Shown piece after piece: positions 47,201 to 58,100 of a stretch of 64,000 nucleotides of DNA (position 1 is its first letter; every line of letters begins with the position of its first letter). Origin of the DNA: Limnomonas spitsbergensis (Eukaryota; Chlorophyta; Chlorophyceae; Chlamydomonadales). Both the position numbers and the translations under genes were made by a program. The stretch is from NCBI GenBank assembly GCA_037349105.1, contig JAYJMM010000112.1, positions 1,178,001 to 1,242,000 of the forward strand, read 5' to 3'. The notes under the pieces were generated by a model. That model was not told the DNA's origin and made no database searches. It saw only the letters and a program-made list of their open reading frames with translations.

Positions 47201-50200
47201 CCCAGCTGGCTTGGTGTCTGGACACCTTGGACTATCTGCCGGAGCCGGCGTGGATGGGACCGTTCATTACGAGGGCAGAGGCGGGCCTGCCACTCGCCGG
47301 CCCTGCGGAGCTGTCCGACTTAATGCAGGTGACTGGCTGTGGGCTGCGGGGCGGGGGGGTGGGTTGTGATGCAGGTGGCGTTGGGGGGTGAGGGTTAATG
47401 CAGGTGCCTGGCTATGGGGCGGGGGGGTGGGTTGTGATGCAGGTGGGGTTGGGGGGTGAGGGTTAATGCAGGTGCCTGGCTATGGGGCGGGGGGGTGGGT
47501 TGTGATGCAGGTGGGGTTGGGGGGTGAGGGTTAATGCAGGTGCCTGGCTATGGGGCGGGGGGGTGGGTTGTGATGCAGGTGGGGTTGGGGGGTGAGGGTT
47601 AATGCAGGTGCCTGGCTATGGGGCGGGGGGGGTGGGTTGTGATGCAGGTGGGGTTGGGGGGTGAGGGTTAATGCAGGTGCCTGGCTATGGGGCGGGGGGG
47701 TGGGTTGTGATGCAGGTGGGGTTGGGGGGTGAGGGTTAATGCAGGTGCCTGGCTATGGGGCGGGGGGGTGGGTTGTGATGCAGGTGGGGTTGGGGGGTGA
47801 GGGTTAATGCAGTTGCCTGGCTATGGGGCGGGGGGGTGGGTTGTGATGCAGGTGGGGTTGGGGGGTGAGGGTTAATGCAGGTGCCTGGCTATGGGGCGGG
47901 GGGGTGGGTTGTGATGCAGGTGGGGTTGGGGGGTGAGGGTTAATGCAGGTGCCTGGCTATGGGGCGGGGGGGTGGGTTGTGATGCAGGTGGGGTTGGGGG
48001 GTGAGGGTTAATGCAGGTGCCTGGCTATGGGGCGGGGGGGTGGGTTGTGATGCAGGTGGGGTTGGGGGGTGAGGGTTAATGCAGGTGCCTGGCTATGGGG
48101 CGGGGGGGTGGGTTGTGATGCAGGTGGGGTTGGGGGGTGAGGGTTAATGCAGGTGCCTGGCTACGGGGCGGGGGGGTGGGTTGTGATGCAGGTGGGGTTG
48201 GGGGGTGAGGGTTAATGCAGGTGCCTGGCTATGGGGCGGGGGGGTGGGTTGTGATGCAGGTGGGGTTGGGGGGTGAGGGTTAATGCAGGTGCCTGGCTAT
48301 GGGGCGGGGGGGTGGGTTGTGATGCAGGTGGGGTTGGGGGGTGAGGGTTAATGCAGGTGCCTGGCTATGGGGCGGGGGGGGTGGGTTGTGATGCAGGTGG
48401 GGTTGGGGGGTGAGGGTTAATGCAGGTGCCTGGCTATGGGGCTGGGGGTGTTTGCGACCGGGGGGGGGGAGGGTGATCGGGAGATCGCTGAATGTGGTGG
48501 AGTCTTGTGGGCAGGTCGTTTTGAATGAAGAGATGACTGACAGCGGTGGCCGAGCGGGGCTACCTATGGACTGTGGGGACGCGCTGCACTGGCAGGGCTG
48601 AGTTTTTTGCTGAATTGGGTTTTACACCCGGTATATCCTTTATATCCCAGTCTTGCCCTGCCCCAGCCAGGGTTGACGCATCATGCAAGCGATTGCTTAT
48701 ATCCAGGGCTGCATGGGCGGCTGAGCTTGCACGTGGTTATGCTGCCAGACAGATGCCTGTGCCTTGCTCTAGGGCATAGGCAATGCCTGTGTTAAGCCCG
48801 TGCTGCTGGGATCCACACCCTGTGAGGTCAACACTGAACCTTTAACCCTGATCCCTCAAGTGTAACGCTAAAACCATAAACCCCAATCCTGTAATCATAA
48901 CGTTTAAACCTGAACCTTCAACCCTAAATATAGGAACCTTAGCCTGCAACCCTGAACCTTAAACCCTGAAAATTAAGCCCCTGGTTGATAAATCTTGCCG
49001 GCCTGTGCTCACGCAGCTTGCCCAGGGCTCGGACCGAACAGGTGGCTTCCATACCAACAGACTGATGATGGATTCATTCGTTGGTATAAATACTCGCCTG
49101 TTATATCCCGTTGCAGGGTCTAGCAGGGATCGACTATTTGCCCGACGAAGCGTTCATGGCGGCTGCCCTGGGCAGGCTACAGCAGCTGCTGCCGGGCATG
49201 CCCGCTGAGGCGCTGCGCCGCTGCATGAGGGCGCTCGCCAGGCTGGAGCTCCGGCCCCCGGGGGCCTGCCTAGATGCCATGGTGGCACGGGCCTGCCAGG
49301 TGGTGCCCGAGCTGGGGCCGCTGGGCCTGCCGGACGTTCTTCTCGCCGCAACGTACTTGTCCGGCAGCTTCTCGGCAGCTGCTGCTCCATCAACCGGCAT
49401 GCCCGCCAGCGCTGCGCAGGCCGGCTGGGTGCGGGGGATGCTCGAGGCGTCGCTCCCGCTGCTGCAGTCCTGCCCGCCCGAGCGCCTGGCGTCCCTGGGC
49501 TGGTCGCTGGCGCTGCTGTTGGTCGACGGGCGCGGCTGCAAGCCGTCTACAGAGTGGATGCACGAGTGGCTGGTGTGCTGTCGGGCCAAGCTGAAGCTGC
49601 TGGATGCGCGGGACATGGCCACCGTGGCGTGGGCCTCGGCTTCCTTAAAGCATCGGCCAGGGCCCGTGTGGATGGATGAGTTCACGCGGGAGGCAGGCAG
49701 GCGGCTGGCCTTCTTTGACGCCCAGGCACGTTAAGGGCAGGTGCCTCACCTGCTGCACGTATGCAGGTTAGATAGGGTAGGGAGGTAGGTACATTTGAAT
49801 CCTAGGTGAGTTGGGTTGTCCCCAGTTTGGAAGATGCCTCGTGAGACGAAGACTCGAGGTGCTATAGCGCGACACGGAAACGGCGCAAGGGTTTAGGGTT
49901 AAGGGTTTCATTGGTGGTGAAACCCTCAACTCTGAAACCTGGACTTTCTTGGTGGTGAAACCTGGGGCTGCACACCACCAGGTGGGGCATCTTCGCCGAA
50001 AACCTGCTGACCCTGCCCAGGCTTCTAATGGGCGCGCCCAACTTTCGGTGTACCTCCTCCGCCATAGCCAGGAACTTTCTTTGAAACTGTAGAAATATAG
50101 CATTGATGCCGCTTCGATAAATCTGCACGAGGGCACGAGGGCGTTCGCAACAGGACGTCCCCCCAGGTGTTGGGTCGTGCTCTGGGGCGTGAGGTAGGCA

Positions 50201-50659
50201 TGGCTCAGGCAATTGCCGCACACCAAAGGCATGTTCAGCACCCTTCTGTCCTGCGCTTTTCAGTCCTGACATCCATCGTTTCAATCCACCGTCTGGCAGG
50301 CCTTGACGGACCTGTGCTGGGCCCTGGCCAGCTTTGGCTTCACCCCGCCCGGAGTCTGGCTAGAGAAGCTGGAGCAGGAGCTGATTGGAAGGTGCTCGGT
50401 GGAGGCGAAGGGAGGTACAGGACGGCCGGATTGGATGGCCTCAGATCCTAATGGCGGATATGACAGTGCGGTACGAGGTGGTGTAGATGGCCTGAACACG
50501 GAGGCTGGTGGTGAGGCGGCTGACAGCTACCTGCTTGCCCCACATCAGCTGGCTGTGGTGCTGTGGGCTTTGCAGTGCTTTCGGTATGTGCCGAGGAGCC
50601 GGGCCTTTGTGGATGCCGCTCAGGCAGTGATGGTACAAGGCCGGGAGAGGGAAGCCTAG
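41275..50659 (+). CDS. Octotricopeptide-repeat (OPR) organelle RNA-binding factor
   Basis: Seven exons: 41275-41475, 41774-42303, 42912-43068, 43861-44004, 45511-47328, 49117-49725, 50300-50659. They close in frame to 1272 aa. OPR proteins are ~38-residue helical-repeat, nucleus-encoded factors that bind single organelle transcripts in green algae. Seen: a basic Ser/Arg-rich N-terminus (possible transit peptide) and many helix pairs ending in P-x-x-x-W: GFVPSLAW, YLPEPAWMGPF, GCKPSTEWMHEW, KHRPGPVWMDEF, GFTPPGVWLEKL, each after a Leu/Ala-rich helix (LTDLCWALASF). Exon 5 inserts a long acidic/Gln/Gly low-complexity region between repeats (DDEDEDEDDDDDMRDLLEWE). No RAP or nuclease domain was recognised. 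Introns 2, 3 and 6 start with GC instead of GT. Introns 4 and 5 are filled by G-rich minisatellites. Confidence 0.82.
41560..41700 (+). mobile_element. MITE-like family A copy (OPR intron 1)
   Basis: GGGGCTGCCACCACTGGGAC, CAGCCTACGGCCAGTAGC and GTGATGTAACTGAATAGTAG, moderately diverged. Confidence 0.5.
42395..42590 (+). mobile_element. MITE-like family A copy (OPR intron 2, forward)
   Basis: Left end AGTTTATGTTCATGTGGTCC; core GACCAGCCTACAGCCAGTGG and GCAGCAGGGCTTGCTGCACC; right end GAAGTGCACTATACTATACA. Confidence 0.6.
42690..42865 (-). mobile_element. MITE-like family A copy (OPR intron 2, reverse)
   Basis: The opposite-facing partner of the copy just upstream: GCAGCAAGCCCTGCTGCTTG, GGCCACTGGCCGTAGGCTGG, right end GGCGTGCACTAAGATGAGCA. 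The two copies could fold into a long hairpin in the pre-mRNA. Confidence 0.6.
43029..43160 (+). repeat. Direct duplication of the 3' end of OPR exon 3 with its GC splice donor
   Basis: AAATGAAGCACCACCAGCTC occurs at 43029 (exon) and again at 43112 (intron). It is followed in both by CGGAGCTC.TG.TGCAGGCA, so the second copy carries its own CAG|GCAAGC. The spacer has telomere-like CCCTTAACCCTTAACCC. Confidence 0.85.
44005..45178. repeat. Poly-G minisatellite filling OPR intron 4
   Basis: About 30 units of GCAGCTAAGAGGGGTTACTG plus ATGA and an uninterrupted G run of roughly 8 to 20. It starts about 15 bases after the exon 4 donor. The runs lie on the coding strand, so the pre-mRNA would carry dozens of potential G-quadruplexes. 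Confidence 0.95.
47320..48430. repeat. 68-bp minisatellite with copied 5' splice site, OPR intron 5
   Basis: About 16 near-identical units. Each contains GGTTAATGCAGGTGCCTGGC. The first matching block, TTAATGCAG|GTGACTGGC, is the real end of exon 5 and its donor. Every unit therefore recreates an AATGCAG|GTG.CTGG donor-like site. Units are also G-rich (GGCGGGGGGGTGGG). Confidence 0.95.
48830..48985. repeat. Degenerate telomere-like CCCTAAA-type stretch
   Basis: Variants of AACCCTGAACCTTAAACCCT and CCTAAACCATAAACCCC repeat loosely just before exon 6 of the OPR gene. Similar scraps occur at 2220-2290, 43080-43110 and 49890-49905. Confidence 0.5.
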
Positions 50660-51211
50660 GGGTGACTGCTGCTTGAGGGAGTTGTTTTTACATGTTTTAT
50701 TGTTTACGAATCTGTGCACATCTGTGAAGGTGCGCTGGGTTAAGTGGAAGCAAACGATTCACAGCAGCGCGGTTTGCCTGACCTTCGTGTTCTTGTTGTT
50801 TGGTAAGTGAACTTGCTATCCTTTCTTTCCTCTTGTGCCTTCTCCCCTGACTTTCCTAGCTTTACTTTTGTTTGCCGATGTGGCGGAGCTTCATTTCAGC
50901 ATGCCCCAGAGGTATATGTCATTTACAGCAGCGAGGCAGGGAGCGTTGTCTCTCAAGCAGGAATTGTGGAACTCCAGAGGTTAATGGATAGAAGTCAAGT
51001 GTCGCTTCTTGGTGCATAGATAGTGAGAAAAATATCTAGGTGCAGGGTCTTTTCCTCGCTTGCTGCCCGACCATGCATCATACCTCTGAAGGGGATAATC
51101 TGATTTGTATCTTGGGTATGAAGGTAGACGAAAAATCTTCTGATAAATTGCGCCCCCCCGCTGTTTTGACCTCCTGTGGCTTCCTGGAGCGCAGATATTG
51201 CGGGAAAACAT

Positions 51212-51362
51212 GTTTATAACGGTGCATACCCGCTGGACCCTGCTGAACGCTCGGCCACGTGGGGCTGGTAGGGAATGACTAGGCTCAATTCCAGCTACCA
51301 TGCACAGCCTGCTGGGCCATGGTGCAGCCATGCCATCCTCTTATGTGAGGAGGCGGGAAAAC
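51212..51362 (-). mobile_element. SINE-like family C copy
   Basis: Plus strand reads TATAACGGTGCATACCCGCT, GGGGCTGGTAGGGAATGACT and CCATGGTGCAGCCATGCCAT, ending GGAGGCGGGAAAACATG. The tRNA-like head is missing. Confidence 0.6.
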
Positions 51363-51582
51363 ATGTGACCTACAGGGTTTTTGCTCCATCCAAATACCGG
51401 TGCAGTCATAGCTATCAATGTCCACAAACGTGTAAGATATGGGACTGCAGATTATGCAAGTAAGAACATCATGGCCACTGAAAGTTGTGAGAGGCCATTT
51501 GAACATATGCCACAGGCTCGGAGACACTATACATGCTGGGACGTTCACTTCTTCTGGCCCGGGCACATGTCCCATGCATCAA

Positions 51583-51850
51583 ATGTTGATGACGTTACAC
51601 CTTTGGACCCTGCTTAAATAAAGCTCGGTCACGTCGGCAAGCATAAGGTCACGTAAAAGGGCAAGGGAGAAGGCACAAGAGGAAAGAAAGGAAGGCAAGT
51701 TCACCTTCTAAACAACAAAAGCACAAACAAAAAAGTCGGGCAAACCGCATCCCCTACCCCTGAAGAGACTAGCCTTCGAAAAAATTCAACTACAAGTTTC
51801 ACAAAAGCCAGGACATCCCACGTATCAAATGAGAGGCTCCTCTGTGTAAA
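51583..51850 (-). mobile_element. Non-LTR retroelement 3' tail (family B)
   Basis: Begins on plus TTGATGACGTTACACCTTTG. Past the tail it retains GACTAGCC..CAAAAGCCAGGACATCCCA, matching the region downstream of the zinc knuckle in the 31.4-33.6 kb element. Confidence 0.6.
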
Positions 51851-51889
51851 ATCCACAAAACTTCACACGCTGAGACAATCCTCCCTCTC

Positions 51890-52065
51890 CCCCTCTCTAG
51901 ATCGTCGGGCTCCATGTTCCTGCTCCCCCTTACATCGGAGGGTGGCATGACTGCACCATGGTCATAGCGGTGCACAGTGGCTGGAATTGAGCTCGCTCAT
52001 CCCTTACCAGCCCCACGCAGCCGAGCATTCAGCAGGGCCCAGCAGGTACCCACCGTTCTAAACAA
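51890..52065 (+). mobile_element. SINE-like family C copy
   Basis: CTCTAGATCGTCGGGCTCCA, then GGAGGGTGGCATGACTGCAC, GGAATTGAGCTCGCTCATCC and a tail ending CCACCGTTCTAAAC. Confidence 0.6.
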
Positions 52066-52117
52066 GCATTGAGATATTCACTAGACATGCAGCAGACATT
52101 CACATGCTTCAAGACTT

Positions 52118-55100
52118 TCACTGCTTCCTGCCCAAAAGAGAGCCGAGTATGCCTTCTCCGGATGTTGTAATAGAGCCCTGGATGTTGGGGTTCTTCATCG
52201 AGATGGGATTGCTGATGGAGATGGGGTTGGAGGTTACGACCTGAGGTATATCATACAGGAGGACACAGGTAAGGCATTGAAATCTACACCTCATCTTCAA
52301 GAATTCAAGGTACCCAGAACATTTGAATTCAAACGAGGCTGCGATTGCCTCAGCTTCTGATTGTGATGTTTACTGCACATTTACCTGAAGTGGCTACAGT
52401 GTGGTTACCGGTAAGTCTTTTTATTGCGATTCTGAGCTTGGGGATCTATAGTTGTCGAACAACACATGAGAAGGTCGCCCCCTTCTAGGGAATTTGTGGC
52501 TTTCTGAATTTCTGAAGCTTAGTGCCACATCATGTGCCATAGCATGCTCTGGACAGGTGACCACAAACCAGTTTGAGCAGTAAGACACACTATGGGAATA
52601 ACAGACAAGAAACAAATGGTGCTCCCCTGGAATTCATACCAGCTATGCACCATGCTGTTGAGCAAGCATGATAACGCAGTAGTGCACAGCTCTCTCATTG
52701 TCAAGGCCATACAGTTCATGACGTCACACCTCTGGGCCCTGCTAAAAGATAAAGCTCGGCCACATCAGCAGACACAAAGTCCGTCAAGGCCATACAGTAG
52801 GGGCTGCAAGCATGAGATGAACTGACCTTCACGCCACCATCGCCAACGACAGTGGGCGTGCTTGGGCGCCGTGCCGGCGCGGGTTGAGGCGCCTGCGCGG
52901 CTTGCTGCTGCGGGTATACCTGCTGAACGGGGCCTGGGACGGGCACCAGGATAACACCTGTGAGAAAGTATGGACAGGGGTGACAGGATCATGTTCTGAT
53001 CTTTTATATTTGTCAAAGCGGGAGGGTGAGGGAGGGAAGGGTGATTCTCACTGCACAAGAGGGGGCCTCAGTAGCGCGGAATTTGTGGAAACGGCTAACA
53101 GGCCATCGAACCGGCGCAACTGTGGCATATCTGTGCTGTTATGGCAACTTGCGTTAGCATAGATTTCTGCCTAGCTCGAGATTTTGCTACTGCCTTGATC
53201 GCAGCTGCAGATCAGCCCAAGTATTCATGGATACAGGTCTGGCTCTAGAGTTTGCTCCTGCCTTGATGGCACCAGCAGATCTGTCCAGTAACTCAGGGAT
53301 GCTAACTGGCTCGAGAGTTTGCTCCTGCCCAGAGGTCACCTGTAAGGCTCCAGCAGATCAGTCTGAGTGCCGTTATCATAACTCAGGAGGCAGGAGGAGC
53401 CATCCATGTAGCTGTTGTTGCAATTATTAGGTCAGGCAATGGTATTTACAGTCAGGGGCTGAGCCTTATTAGCTGGGCCAATTGACAGTCTAGGACTGAG
53501 ACCTAGGCTCTGTTATGGAGGTTCAAAGGCTTGTGTGTTGTTCGCTGACCTAGGGGGGTCACTGGTTTCGCTTGCTGTCCTAGCGTATGAAACGCCTGTA
53601 CCGGTGTACGGGCACATGTCACATGCATCAAACGTGATGCTCTGCTGGACTGTAAAATAATCACAGAGCCGGGGCTTCTGGATGTGCCCTACTGCACTGA
53701 ATGGCTAGCAGTTGCACGGTAGGTCAATGACATCCACTGGGCCCTGCTATAAAAGGCACAACTTTATGGGCGCCCAACTGTCTGGTCCGGAGGAAATTAA
53801 ACTGTTACTGTCGAGTCTCGCCCTGAACAAGCCGAAAGAAAAGAGAGGAAAGAAAGAAAAAGAGGACCAGAAAGGAAAAGACCGCCAGTTGCCCAGCAGG
53901 TGGCATGCAACGATGTTACCATTTGTAGGCAATGAATGCCCTGCGGGAACTTTTGAGATGATGACATCGGTTGAGCATCACCTGGCTTGGCCGCAGCGGG
54001 CGTTTGACCGTAGAGTTTGTCCTCTATGGCTGTAAGGAAGGGTCCAGTGTTAGCCTCAATGTTAGGCTGCTCCTGCTGCTGCTGTTGCTGTTGTTGTTGT
54101 TGTTGCTGCTGCTGTTGCTGTGGTTGTGGCTGTTGCTGCTGAGGTTGTGCCTGCTGTTGTGGTTGTGGCTGTGGCTGTTGCTGCTGCTGCTGTTGCTGCT
54201 GTTGCTGCTGTGGTTGTGGCTGTGGCTGTGGCTGCTCCTGTTGCTGTTGTTGTTGTTGTTGTTGCTGTTCTCTCTGCTGAACGTACTGCATGTACTTATC
54301 GTACTCCTCTTGGCTCATTGGAATCCCCTCATCGCTCATCTTTTCGACTTTCTGATCCAAGCTACCGTTCTCAGCAGCTGCCATGGCCGAGGGATTCACC
54401 GTGACGGACGAGCTGCCACCCTCGACCCCGACAGACACTCCGTCTCTGCCGGTCGCCGTCAGGCCCGTGGTGCCACCGGCTGCCTCTCCTCCGTCCGCAG
54501 GCCCGCCGCTGGCGCGCACGGCGGTGCTTGCTGGTCCGCTGCTGGCGGGCAGCGCGGGGCCAGCAGGACTGCCTTCGTCACTGGGACCAGATGAGGTCCA
54601 CACCTGTGCTGCTTCCTTCTTCAACCGCAGCCACTCGGCAAGTTTCTCCTTTGGCACATCCAGCAGCTGCTGCTGCTGCTGCTGCTTGGGCTGCTGCTGC
54701 TGCGTCGGCAGAAGCTGCTGCAGTAGCTGCTGTGGCTGGAACTGCTGCAGCAGTGTCTGCTGCTGCCGCTGCGGTGGCTGCTGCTGCTGCTGCTGCTGCT
54801 GCATGGGTGCAATATCGACACCGAGGGCTTTCAGAGCCACGAGGTCAGTCATGCCGTTGTTGTAGCTCCCGGTCTGGAGCACCCGCTGCCTCGTGGGATC
54901 TCCGGCGCTGTCCACCTCAAGCGGGTCGCCCTGTGGCCCAAGGGACATCAGGACCTGGTCCTGCTGCTGGTCCTGCTGTTGTTGCTGTTGTTGTTGCTCC
55001 TGCTGCTGCTGTTGTTGTTGCTGTTGTTGTTGCTCCTGCTGCGGTTCCTGCTGCTCTGATGGCATCCCGTTGCCACCATCCAGATTGGCAAGAGGTTTAT

Positions 55101-58100
55101 CGAGTCCAACCGTAGCGGCTTTGTACTGCTCTCCAGTCAGGCGTCGACCATATACCATTGCGTTGCTGTCACCAGGAGCAAATCCCTGCTGCAGCTGCTG
55201 CTGAGGCTGCAGCTGCTGCTGAGGCTGCAGCTGAGGCTGTTGAGGCTGCTGCTGAGGCTGTTGCTGCTGTTGTTGCTGTTGCTGCTGCTGGTCTGACGGA
55301 GCATACGTTTGCGTCGGGGAAAAATCCGGAGGTGCGGTTGAGAAGTTTGCAACTGGTGGAGCAGGCTGCATGCCATTACCAAGGCCGTATCCCTTGCCCA
55401 AGGCCTGATCGAGCGATGCCTGGACCGTCGCGAGTGTGGCAGCGGTGAGGAGGGCATCGGTGATGTCCCAGAGAGCTGGGGCGGCCTGGATGGCATCTGC
55501 AGGAGCCCTGCGATGTGCACCAAAGATTCTTTCAGTGCTCAAGTGGTTTTGACGAGCATGAGACGCCTAAGGTAGACCAGACCACCTATGACAGGCATCT
55601 GCAGGAGCCCTGCGATGTGCACCAGAGTTTCTTTCAGTGCTCTTAAGTAGTTTTGACGAGCATCAGACGCCGAAGGTAGACCAGACCGCCTTTGATAGGC
55701 ATCTGCAGGAGCATAGCAATGTGCGTCAGTGCTTCTTTCAGTGAAGACTGACCAGGCCTGCCGAAAGTGGTCAGGTGCATACTGAAATATTGCAGTGCGC
55801 ATCAGACCACCTTTTGACAGGCCGCTGGGCGGCCACCGTTGAGCTGATAGGAACCAGACCTTGACCGGCCTACGGCCGGTAGCCCAAGCAGCAGGCCAGG
55901 GTATTGTGATACAGACAGATTTTTAAGTATTATTATAAGGACTGCGATGCTGTGTCGATGTCCGTTCAGGGAATGTAAGGCAGCAAGGCAGTTTAAGGCA
56001 AAGTGTGACAGAGTAGTGCAGTAGTCGAATACCGGTAGACAGGAATTAATGAAGGGCAAATTCTGAGTTTATGACAGAATAGTGCGGGAGTGGAATAAAC
56101 AGGACATGAAACAAAGGTCAATCAAAAACATCCTGCCATTTCCTGACCTTGTACGAATATAAGTTTCGTGTTCAATTAAAAGAACAAGTTTTGTGTTCTC
56201 ATTGTCATTGCAGCGCAACTAAGAGCAGTGCAGTGCATGTTGGTGCCGGTATTAAGTATCTAGAAGCAAAGGCGTCGCAGTGATCTTTGGTGGAGCGTGA
56301 CATCATCCTCCAATATGCTGAAGTCTCGAATCTAACAACTTGTTGTTGCTGGATCTCAGCAGCAAACGGCATGCACTACTTACAGCATGCACTACATACA
56401 GCAAGCACTACATACAGCATGCACTACATACAGCATGCACTACATACATCATGCACTACATACAGCATGCACTACATACAGAAAGCACTACATACAGCAT
56501 GCACTACATACAGCATGCACTACATACAGCATGCACTACATACAGCATGCACTACATACAGCATGCACTACATACAGCATGCACTACATACAGCATGCAC
56601 TACATACAGCATGCACTACATACATCATGCACTACATACTGACAGCATGCACTACATACAGCATGCACTACATACATCATGCACTACATACAGCATGCAC
56701 TACATACAGCATGCACTACATACATCATGCACTACATACAGCATGCACTACATACAGCATGCACTCCGTCCATACAGCATGCACTACATACAGCATGCAC
56801 TACATACAGCATGCACTACATACAGCATGCACTACATACAGCATGCACTCCATACATCATGCACTACATACAGCATGCACTACATACAGCATGCACTATA
56901 TACAGCATGCATTACATACAGCATGCACTACATACAGCATGCACTACATACAGTATGCACTACATACAGCATGCACTACATACAGCATGCACTACATACA
57001 GCATGCACTACATACAGCATGCACTACATACATCATGCACTACATACAGCATGCACTACATACAGCATGCACTACATACATCATGCACTACATACAGCAT
57101 GCACTATATACAGCATGCATTACATACAGCATGCACTACATACAGCATGCACTACATACAGTATGCACTACATACAGCATGCATTACATACAGCATGCAC
57201 TACATACAGCATGCACTACATACAGCATGCACTACATACAGCATGCACTACATACAGCATGCACTACATACAGCATGCACTACATACAGCATGCACTACA
57301 TACCTAGCATGCACTACATACATCATGCATTACATACAGCATGCACTACATACAACATGCACTACATACAGCATGCACTACATACAGCATGCACTACATA
57401 CAGCATGCACTACATACCTAGCATGCACTACATACCTAGCATGCACTACATACATCATGCACTACATACATCATGCACTACATACATCATGCACTACATA
57501 CATCATGCACTACATACAGCATGCACTACATACATCATGCACTACATACAGCATGCACTACATACAGCATGCACTACATACAGCATGCACTACATACAGC
57601 ATGCACTACATACAGCATGCATTACATACAGCATGCACTACATACAGCATGCACTACATACAGCATGCACTACATACAGCATGCACTACATACAGCATGC
57701 ACTACATACAGCATGCATTACATACAGCATGCACTACATACAGCATGCATTACATACAGCATGCACTACATACAGCATGCATTACATACAGCATGCACTA
57801 CATACAGCATGCACTACATACAGCATGCATTACATACAGCATGCACTACATACAGCATGCACTACATACAGTATGCACTACATACAGCAATGACTTACTG
57901 ATCCAGCTGGACACTGTAAGTGGTTGTGTCCTGGGACAATGCACGTCTTCTGTCCTGGAGGTCCTGCGGAGAGTCCAGGGACTGCGCGGTCTCGCCCGTG
58001 AGCGCTGGTCGGCCGTCATTCGCAGATGCGTCTGCCTGAGGGCTGCTCCACGCTGGATTCCCGGGGGGGTGTGGGCCGGGTGGTGGTGGGCCGGGTGCCT

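Larger units (their letters stand above)
50660..52117. other. Gene-free stretch with SINE and retroelement tails
   Basis: Contains a minus-oriented family C copy (51212-51362), a family B tail (51583-51850) and a plus-oriented family C copy (51890-52065). 50660-51200 has no recognisable content beyond presumed OPR 3' UTR. Confidence 0.45.

Noticed and set aside
53971..55448. Plus-strand ORFs rich in Leu, Val/Ala or Cys over the CAG/CTG tracts
   Set aside because: Complementary-strand readings of the polyglutamine exon in three frames; not genes.
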